Shown: piece after piece, positions 56,736 to 64,000 of the stretch | How the letters are laid out: each line of letters starts with the position of its first letter | How positions within the stretch are numbered: the stretch's first letter is position 1 | Source: Bombyx mori | Taxonomy: Eukaryota > Arthropoda > Insecta > Lepidoptera > Bombycidae | Assembly: GCF_030269925.1 (NCBI RefSeq) | Contig: NC_085121.1 | Coordinates: 14,587,501-14,651,500 of the forward strand | Direction of reading: 5' to 3' | DNA length: 64,000 nt | The notes under the pieces: generated by a model | Database searches by the model: none | What the model saw: only the letters and a program-made list of their open reading frames with translations | Told to the model about the DNA's origin: nothing | Made by a program: the position numbers and the translations under genes

Positions 56736-56814
56736 AAATTAATTAGAAGAATTACTGTCATCTTCACACAATAAATAAGTTACTATTTTTAAAAGTCTTA
56801 GATTTAACTATTAC

Positions 56815-57370
56815 TGTCATCTTCAATGGAACAGCTCACGATTTATTTGGAATTGATTTTATTAAATTTGTGCCAACAACCTAATTATTGCAAAAAAGAA
56901 GAATCTATTCATTCCTTAAATTCTCTCCCATTCACATTTTGCTTGTGTCTTAAATAATGCTGCAATTTGAAAATATCGCAAATATGAGAAAAACACTCCA
57001 AAAATATTGTTATTACCATAAAATATATTTCGAATCCAACAAAGCGTTTCAAAAGATACAATCCTGCAACCTAATCACAATACATTAGGCGTCCCATCTT
57101 GAAAGCATTTTCTTCATAACAAATAAATCGTTCTGAAACAGTACAACATAAATAATATAAATCGTTTTAAGCAGATAAGGTGTCATCTATTATTCTCTGT
57201 TACGAACGCCAGATTTGGAACTTCAGAAGTTTACAAGTAGGCTTGAGAGAGAGCTAGCGGAGTGTCTCACAAAAATAATACCCGCAATAAATTTTATATT
57301 AAAATGAATGTTGCTCTTAGTTCTTATTTAGCAAATCGATTATTAGAATTATTTTAATATTCGCATTTAT
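56815..57370. other. AT-rich DNA, nothing recognised
   Basis: No gene or repeat signature seen. Confidence 0.4.
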
Positions 57371-57463
57371 GTAAAATACAACTAAAAATTACTTTTTTTT
57401 TGTAAAATACAACTAAAAATTACTTTTTTTTTGTAAAATACAACTAAACATTTATTTTTTTAT
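57371..57463. repeat. 31-bp tandem repeat, three units
   Basis: Units beginning GTAAAATACAACTAAA start at 57371, 57402 and 57433. The third merges into the T-run of the adjacent Bm1. Confidence 0.85.
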
Positions 57464-57690
57464 TGCTTAGTTGAGTAGTCCATCTGGTGTTAAATGGTTA
57501 CCGGAGCCCATAGACATCTACAAACGTAAATGTCGCCTCGAGACATGAGTTCTAAGGAGTCAATTTTTACAGTACAACGGCTGCTCCATCTTTCCAACCA
57601 AAATGCATTGCAACTTCACGGCAGAAATAGGCAGGGTGGTGGTACCTAACACAAGACGTCCTACCAGCAGACGTCATTACACAAATTATA
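57453..57690 (-). mobile_element. Bm1 SINE, diverged
   Basis: T-run, GCTTAGTTGAGTAG, and the body in reverse with many changes to CCTACCAGCAGACG. Confidence 0.75.
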
Positions 57691-58039
57691 ATTTTGAAAA
57701 TTCAAAAGTGTATTGATATTTCAAAGAAGGCACTCGTCTATGATGGACATACAACTATTTTATTATGCTTCTACTGTACGTAACAGATATTTTTTCTCCT
57801 TTTTTTAATGCCATTGTAGACAGACGACATCAATAGACTATATATTAAGCTGTAGGTATTATATTTTAAAGTTGTAGGTATATGCAAAACACAAAACAGC
57901 GCACGTTATGTGATTAGACACCCTCGTTCACGAATATCACCAATACGAGTAGCACATTCAAGTCTCTGCTTGCCGATTTATCCATGATCAATTTCAATAC
58001 GCTTTTATTAGCTTCATACGTACTAGTATGTAACGGAAT

Positions 58040-58510
58040 ATTTGAACATGATTTTGACCCCCTTAAATACGTCGGATTAACTCAAAATTTTAACTCAAGT
58101 TATGAAGAACCGATGACAATTCAATATTTTAAGCAGTTTGATTCGTTATTCTTATTAGGATAATCAGGATTAGCGATTTTTTTGTTTTCCTGAGGCCCGG
58201 AGTGTCTGCGTCAAGACCAAGAATGGAAACTACCAGGCGCACCGATCACCTATTTCTCGGATAAGTTACCGATTGATTCAGATGAAATTTTTAAACAAAT
58301 GAAAAAATTGTAATTCAACTAAAAAACGAAAAAAAATTTTTTTACAATAAATTAATTTTTTTCTTACACTATTCAATACTAATAGTATTCAATAATAATT
58401 TAATTCAAATTTATTAAAATTTATTTTCTATTTTTAGTTGGATTTTCTATAAAAGCGTATTTTTTTAGTTTCTTTAAACTATTATTTATTTAAAAATACT
58501 TTTGACGAGA
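58040..58510. mobile_element. Rearranged foldback-element pieces
   Basis: 58053-58140 is the reverse complement of 20095-20185, and 58320-58500 matches the right arm at 19940-20075. It is the same family as the element in the serpin intron, broken up. Confidence 0.6.
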
Positions 58511-58543
58511 TTGGGTATACTTTATCTGTTATGTTTCATTGGG

Positions 58544-58893
58544 AGTGCTCTGAGGAATTGTTCGAGATGATACCGGCATCTCGTTTTTAACATCGCACCG
58601 CCCGCCACTGGAGTAGAGTTCATCCATACTACCTGGAGCCACTGCGGTCATCCACAGTGCGTTTCCAGAGTTCTTTTTTGCCACGTACCATCCGGCTATG
58701 GAATAAGCTCCCCTCCATGGTTTCCCGAACGCTATGACATGTCCTTCTTCAAACAAGGCTTGTGGAGAGTATTAAGCGCTAGGCAGCGGCTTGGCTCTGC
58801 CCCTGGCATTGCTGAAGTCCATGGGTGACGGTAACCACTCACCATCAGGTGGGCCGTATGCTCGTCTGCCTATATGGGCAATAAAAAAAACCT
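58544..58893 (+). mobile_element. LINE 3' end (Jockey/CR1-like), copy B
   Basis: Close copy of 31227-31575 starting at the same point (AGTGCTCTGAGGAATTG). The ORF end is frameshifted near 58720 (a missing base relative to copy A). A-rich tail at 58882-58890. Confidence 0.75.
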
Positions 58894-59345
58894 GATTGCG
58901 TATTGTGGCGCAGTCAGTACACTCATCAAACTACAACATAAACTTTTCTAAAAGAAATCGAAACGTTTGTTTCTGTCCACTTAATGACAGATTTGACGTA
59001 CTTTGTGTATAAGAAGATTGACTACAAAACGAAACCCGTATACAAATATAAATATTTCGTTTGGCTAACATTGAAAACGGTCCGACGAATACAAGGGAAA
59101 GGTATGTATAAGAAAAAAATCTGAGAGTCGGATCAAGTGTGTCCTTTTCTTTATTCTCGTGTTCTGGTTTTGTGTTTTCAAGTTAATAGCTTAAAGCGTT
59201 TTTTTATTATTATTTTTTATTATAAATTCCCTATTTGATTTTCCCGAGTCGTAGACGCAATTAAAACTACATATACGATTTAATCCACGGAACCTTTTTA
59301 ATCTATTCCGTGATTTAATCTAAAGTTTTTTATTCACATCGCAAT

Positions 59346-59466
59346 AGTATTTTTTTTATTGCCTTCGTAGGCAGACGAGCTTACGGCCCACCTGATTGTG
59401 AGTGGTTACCGTCGCCCATGGACTTCAGCAATGCCAGGGGCAGAGCAAAGCCGCTGCCTACCGTTC
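59346..59466 (-). mobile_element. LINE 3' UTR fragment
   Basis: T-run, GCCTTCGTAGGCAGACGAGC through CAGCAATGCCAGGGGCAGAG in reverse, matching the tail of 31227-31575. Confidence 0.75.
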
Positions 59467-59568
59467 ATTTTTTACCGTTATTTCAGACGTTTCGTATAAT
59501 TTACAACTTTAGAAACCTATAGATAGTCTAACCTAGATATAAGTTCTAAGGTCTAAGGTGTAACTAAG

Positions 59569-59697
59569 CTTGAGACCTTAGAACTTATATATCAAGGTGG
59601 GTGGCGCATTTGCGTTGTGGATGTCTATGGGCTCCAGTAACCACTTAACACCAGGTGGGCTGTGAGCTCGTCCAGCCATATAAGGAATAAATAAAAA
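59569..59697 (+). mobile_element. Bm1 SINE 3' half, in opposition to the next piece
   Basis: GAGACCTTAGAACTTATATA to GTCCAGCCATATAAGG and an A-rich tail. It is directly followed by a Bm1 5' half in the opposite orientation. Confidence 0.8.
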
Positions 59698-59822
59698 GGT
59701 CTCAAGTATAGTTACAACGGCTGCCCCACCCTTCAAACTGAAACGCATTACTGCTTCACGGTAGAAATAGGCAGGGCGGTGGTACCTACCCGTGCGGGCT
59801 CACCAGAGCCCCTACCACCAGT
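59698..59822 (-). mobile_element. Bm1 SINE 5' half of body, inverted
   Basis: GGTCTCAAGTATAGTTACAA to CCTACCACCAGT in reverse. Together with the preceding piece it covers the whole body once, with opposite polarity. Confidence 0.8.
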
Positions 59823-60412
59823 ATAAAATTTTCTCTGTTCTAAATTAAATTGTGCATTAAGATGAAATCGCGTAGCATTGCCGAAATCCGTAGCACAATC
59901 AACATTCATACATGACTAGAGTCACAATTAATATTGACAAAATGACTTTCCCACACATCAAATCACAGTAAGCTATAAACATTTTTATTACAGGACATTT
60001 ATTATTCCTTCATGGCGGGAGTGGTTCGTGAACAAAACCTTTCGTGTTCGTTCGTAATCATAAAATCGAAATAATAAAACGCTAAAAGCTATGCTTTGCA
60101 CCAAACGGAGCTCGCAAAATCTCGTCCCTTGAGAACGCGCGGGTACCTCTAAACAGAGACACGGATGGACAGGCTGCGAGATTTATTTTTACTCAAAAAA
60201 AAAAGAGATGTTTTGTCGCTTTTTTTACGTTGTCCAAAGACGAGGAAGCTTTCATTAAATCTCATCATACTTTTTATGAAACGATGCACATTTACGATTT
60301 GATTTAACTAAGGAATTCTCATGAGTCATGTTTTTAAAGTATATAATTCGTGATTTCAAATATAAATATGTGATTTTGCGGGTTCTTCAAATGTTTATCT
60401 CTATATTTAACA

Positions 60413-61135
60413 CTAGCAGCTCGGGTCTTTAACAAAAATTTCAACGATATTTGACGTTGTTTTATTTTTAAAAATAAAAGTATACCTATTACGGCATAAC
60501 TATAATAGTTAGACATAATATGCTTTCGCGACACTTTTTGTACTATCATCAACAGTTTTCGCAGGGCACGCGATGTAAAGAATATTCTAGGTTTTTTTTT
60601 ACACCTTTGGTTACATTATTGGAGCTTTAGTAAGGATCCCTAATTTTTTTCAAAAAAGTTTATAGCCTATGTCACTCCGGAATAGTGTAGTTTCTAAAGA
60701 GTGAAAGAATTTTTCAAATCGGTTCAGTAGTTTGTGAGCTTATACAATACAAACAAAGAAACAAATCTTTCCTCTTTATAATATTATATACTAGCGACCC
60801 GCCCTTGCTTCGCTTCGGAAACATTAAACTTTATTACTGATAGGCGAAGCCCGCCATGTTGCGCTCGGTACGACAATAACTGCGGGTGACGCCGCGGGGC
60901 AAAGCTAGTCTAAAAAAGTAGCCTAAGCTACTCCTTATATCATCAGCTACCTGTCAGTGAAAGTCCCGGTCCAGCCGTTCCAGAGATTAGCCGGGACAGA
61001 CAGACAGACAGACAAAAATTGTAAAAAATGTTATTTTGGTGTATGTACCGTATATCATATGCATGTAGTAAAAAGCGATTATTTCAATATTACAAACAGA
61101 CACTCCAATTTTATTTATATGTATAGATGTATAGA
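60413..61135 (-). mobile_element. Helitron interrupted by another Helitron
   Basis: CTAG at 60413 (preceded by A) and TATAGA ending at 61135 (followed by T) border an element related to 154-582. A second Helitron (60791-61127) is inserted 8 bases from its TC end. Confidence 0.75.
60791..61127 (-). mobile_element. Helitron nested in a Helitron
   Basis: CTAGCGACCCGCCC at 60791 to TATAGA at 61127, flanked by A (60790) and T (61128) that belong to the outer Helitron. Confidence 0.8.
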
Positions 61136-61376
61136 TATAGTATAGATACTTTACCCATTTGATTCTATTAAAGATGTACGAATAAAAATAAGTACTAGGA
61201 GCGTGCCAATAGCGTTTGATCTTTATCCGTATAGTAGTTGTTACAATACAATGGGAACTTCGACCTGATCTGTCAAGAGGATCAGCATTCTCTTTGTACA
61301 GTCAATCACTTAAAACCAACTTAACCGTGCAATGTGTGAGATAAGACTGGGTGTTCATAAAATAATATTTAAATAG

Positions 61377-61659
61377 TCTTCTAAATATATAAAAATGAAT
61401 TGCTGTTCGTTAGTCTCGTTAAAACTCGAGAACGGCTGGACCAATTTGGCTAATGTTGGTCTTGAATTATTTGTAGAAGTCCAGAGAAGGTTTAAAAGGT
61501 AGACAAATATGAAAGTGCTCGGAATTAAATAAAAATAACAATTTCGTTTTCCCTTTGATGTGTCCCCCGTCGGACGCATTCCTTTTGTTGGTTTTAAGTT
61601 TATTTTCTACAAAAGTTTAGGTCTTATTGAGGCACTACGAAGTCTGCTGGGTCAGCTAG
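61377..61659 (+). mobile_element. Helitron, different family
   Basis: Begins TCTTCTAAATATATAAAAAT and ends GCTGGGTCAGCTAG (61659). Non-coding. The plus and minus short frames across it are shadows. The 5' border is uncertain by a few bases. Confidence 0.7.
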
Positions 61660-62280
61660 TGTTAAATAAAAATACACACTTCTTACAAATACATTTTTTT
61701 GGGTTATTGTTATGCAGTTTTATAAACAGAATAATAATAAAAAAAATAATTAAAAAAACACAGCAAATCACAATTAAACTGATTCCAAGCAATTCGTACT
61801 AAAATGCTTGCAAAGAAACGAACATTTTAAAATAAAACCACGATATAATTTACGTTATGGCTTAAATTAAGATTTTATAACCTAAGGTAGATTTTCAAAG
61901 ACCTCACAATGTAAATGGCTCATTGTTGTGGCCTTTGAACTACAACTTACTATCCGGCAGAGGGGTAAAGACAGTATAACCCCCAACTAACAGTACTTAA
62001 GTTAAAAATTAAGGGCTTGGAAAAAACAGGGGGTAGGAAATTACTCGGGCATACATTACTACGGTTGGTAGCAGAAACTCACAAGTAAGCAAACTTCGAG
62101 TGATAACTTCATCTATCTAAATGTAAGAGCGAATTGTGAAAGTTCATACGATAGCGGAAAAATGATTGTTGTATTTGAAATTCTCGATGGAGAATAATCT
62201 ACCGGGGCCTCAGTGAACGGGTTATTTGATTCGAGAACGGGGTTCTACTACAAGATTTCTAGATAACTATAATTGTAAAT
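61660..62280. other. AT-rich DNA, nothing recognised
   Basis: No gene or repeat signature seen. Confidence 0.4.
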
Positions 62281-62283
62281 ATT

Positions 62284-62796
62284 TTTACGCCGGTGAGAGT
62301 AACGCCATCTATCGCCGAATAGCTTGCAAGAGCATGCGCTTGATGGAAGGCCTCCTATCCTCAACCCGCGCTGGTTCTGGCCCAGCGGGGTATTCCGTAG
62401 GATAACTCACTCTAACCGGCGCCATCTAGGCGGGCTTCGGATAGCCTTCCGACCGAGAGGACTGGTGGTCGTGGCGCCGACGACCGCCAGACGGCGTCCC
62501 GAGGGGGAGGGTGATGGGAGAGATGTGCTCCGCACTAAGCGCTTCACTTTCCCCCCTTTTCATGAGTTCTGTCTCATGCGAGGTTTGGACGTTGGTTTGG
62601 TTGTTGAGCGATAGGAGGTTTTAGTCAGTTCGACTCTGACATGCCCCGCTCTCCATCCTCAGTGGGGGGCGGAAGTCCGGCGATTTGCTTCTGACAAAAA
62701 AAGTAAAAAATGATAATAAGTTGTCCCAAAACTTTCAATAAACTTGTTGGTTTAAAACAGAATTTATCATTTTACCCTGAATACTAGCTCGTAACA
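62284..62796 (+). repeat. LTR of the TGTTACG family split by an R1-type tail
   Basis: TTACGCCGGTGAGAGTAACG with the following bases to CGAATAG (62288-62324) equals the start of the solo LTR at 47459. ACCCTGAATACTAGCTCGTAACA (62774-62796) resembles its end. An R1-clade LINE 3' end lies between. Confidence 0.65.
62321..62712 (+). mobile_element. R1-clade LINE 3' end
   Basis: Plus-strand copy of the 3' region seen reversed at 16436-16720 and 31861-32160, from the last ORF codons to GATTTGCTTCTGAC and an A-run. The 96-codon plus-strand frame here is not the true LINE frame. Confidence 0.7.
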
Positions 62797-62858
62797 ATCC
62801 TATTGAAAATCGTAGTTCCCCCGAATTCTCGTTTAGCTAATATTTATTTTTCCGGCAG

Positions 62859-62981
62859 TACTCCGACATCGTCGGAGTTACTCGTGAAGACGTTTTAGAA
62901 TCTGTATTTGAAAAATTTTGTAATAGTACTACACAATTTCCATTTTCACTACACAATTTACATTTCTTTATAACATTTTAA
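62859..62981 (+). CDS. Possible exon of an unknown gene
   Basis: The acceptor-like ATTTATTTTTCCGGCAG ends at 62858. The open frame then reads YSDIVGVTREDVLESVFEKF and continues about 20 codons to TAA at 62979. The first half looks protein-like (acidic/hydrophobic alternation), the second half is AT-rich. No family is recognised and no partner exons were found. Confidence 0.2.
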   Translation, partial: YSDIVGVTREDVLESVFEKFCNSTTQFPFSLHNLHFFITF

Positions 62982-62989
62982 TGAATATA

Positions 62990-63820
62990 GAGTGGGTGTT
63001 GAAATAATTTTGATGTCAAAAATCATCAGCAACAAGAATCAAATGCATTTAAAAGTGAATAAGCCCACGACTAGCTCGCATAGATGCTGAATATATAAAG
63101 GTACCAATTTCTTTTGGAGTTTATTGTTCTAATAATCACTGTCGTTTAAATTTTCCATTTGTACCAGAGGCTTTTCATCTATATTTAATGGCTCTTTAAA
63201 AATAAGTATCAACAAAAATCTTTAGGTTTTATTTATTCATATCATTTTTATTTTCATATGAAATACTAGTCCTTATATTATTATACTTTAACATCAAATT
63301 ATGTTATATTGTATCCAATTATCATGACGCGTCTAGTCTCGCCTTATTAAAATGTCTATCTGCGATATTTCTATTAGACTATATTTTACTATATATAGAG
63401 TTAATATCTCAAAATTTACAATATAGATAGCACTTAATACAGTGTACGAGTAATTAGCATAGTGGTAAGTTTGGCTGGTTGTCTAGGCTTTCAGGCACTT
63501 GAAGTTTACTGTTTTACATTATATTCAAAACAGATCTGACGTGAAGAAATACACAGAAGATGAAAAATCGCGAAGTTTTATTACTTGTATTGGTCAGGTC
63601 ACTTTTAAAAAGAACGCAATAAAAATAATCTCAACGCGCAATTATATACAAAAACGAATTGACAATAATACTGGCCGGTACAAGCGTCAGCTAATATGAC
63701 ATAACGTCATATGATGTGGAGTTGCGATTAGTAGCGTGTGCGTATCTGCCTACTTGCTACAAGTTTATTTGGTTACGAATCAGTCATTCAGTCATTAAAG
63801 TCAGTTAATGTTGCCTAAGT
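62990..63820. other. AT-rich DNA, nothing recognised
   Basis: A 66-codon plus-strand frame (63499-63699) is lysine/isoleucine-rich and looks like chance. Confidence 0.4.
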
Positions 63821-63826
63821 AGATGT

Positions 63827-64000
63827 GGTCCCCAGTGTGGTCAGAGCGCGGAGGGCCCAATCTCGGCGGTCCGTGCTGGAGTCATGGTCCAGACGGCTGG
63901 CTGATCCTTCGGCTGGTCGTAGGACCGTCGAGGCGATTCGCCCGGTCCTTGTGGATTGGGTGAATCGTGACAGAGGACGCCTCGCTTTCCGGCTCACGCA
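63827..64000 (+). CDS. R1-clade LINE ORF2, C-terminal part, cut by window end
   Basis: The plus-strand frame is open for 58 codons to the window edge: VVPSVVRARRAQSRRSVLES, then RRTVEAIRPVLVDWVNRDRG and RLAFRLT. The last part equals the block at about 17120 in the intronic R1 relic (VNRDRRRLTFRLT). This region lies between the reverse transcriptase thumb and the C-terminal zinc cluster. The element is unbroken here, so it may be better preserved to the right of the window. The minus-strand frame is a shadow. Confidence 0.7.

Noticed and set aside
58529..58756. 75-codon minus-strand frame
   Set aside because: Antisense to the C-terminus of a LINE reverse transcriptase.
62324..62614. 96-codon plus-strand frame as a gene
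   Set aside because: It is the 3' UTR of an R1-clade LINE, repeated at 16436 and 31861.

Overview
The window looks like lepidopteran nuclear DNA, most likely silkworm (Bombyx mori) or a close relative. It is AT-rich and intron-containing. It carries more than twenty copies or fragments of the silkworm SINE Bm1, several moth-type Helitrons, maT and mariner transposases, Jockey-, BMC1-, RTE- and R1-type LINE tails, and a BEL/Pao LTR retrotransposon. Organism and family names rest on recognition of sequence, not on a database search.

Only one host gene family is convincing: a tandem cluster of divergent serpin genes on the + strand. The best copy (15978-22292) can be built from eight exons with matching phases into a secreted protein of about 392 residues with an unusually short reactive-centre loop. 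A second copy (3470-5240) keeps only the last three exons and a sliver of the fifth. Its retained sequence is nearly identical to the full copy, so the duplication is recent. A third, older copy is present only as downstream flank at 1-153. A lone, stop-terminated first exon (13303-13473) is a fourth remnant. Gene copies, satellite and transposons alternate over the first 23 kb.

Layout. 1-6015: tail of serpin copy 1 with a Helitron and a maT transposon inserted side by side; unassigned repeat-like DNA; a full-length Bm1; truncated serpin copy 2 with a tRNA-derived SINE in its 3' flank (copy 3 shows the empty site). 6016-8908: mariner remnant, then 19 head-to-tail copies of a 126-bp satellite with a three-unit higher-order pattern. 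8990-15480: SINE, Jockey LINE with a 12-bp target duplication, a CpG-bearing MITE, a second maT, the orphan exon, and LINE and mariner relics. 15860-22830: serpin copy 3; its first intron holds an R1-clade LINE relic and its fifth intron region holds a foldback element. 23013-29188: BEL/Pao element with an open 1784-codon gag-pol frame, but whose right end is an exact inverted copy of its left end.

29200-64000: no convincing host gene. It is a graveyard of nested mobile elements: Helitrons hosting LINEs, SINEs or another Helitron, solo LTRs, Bm1 copies and LINE 3' ends, separated by AT-rich DNA without recognisable features. Two short possible terminal exons (43838-43981 minus, 62859-62981 plus) are noted with low confidence. 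The window ends inside an R1-clade LINE reading frame.
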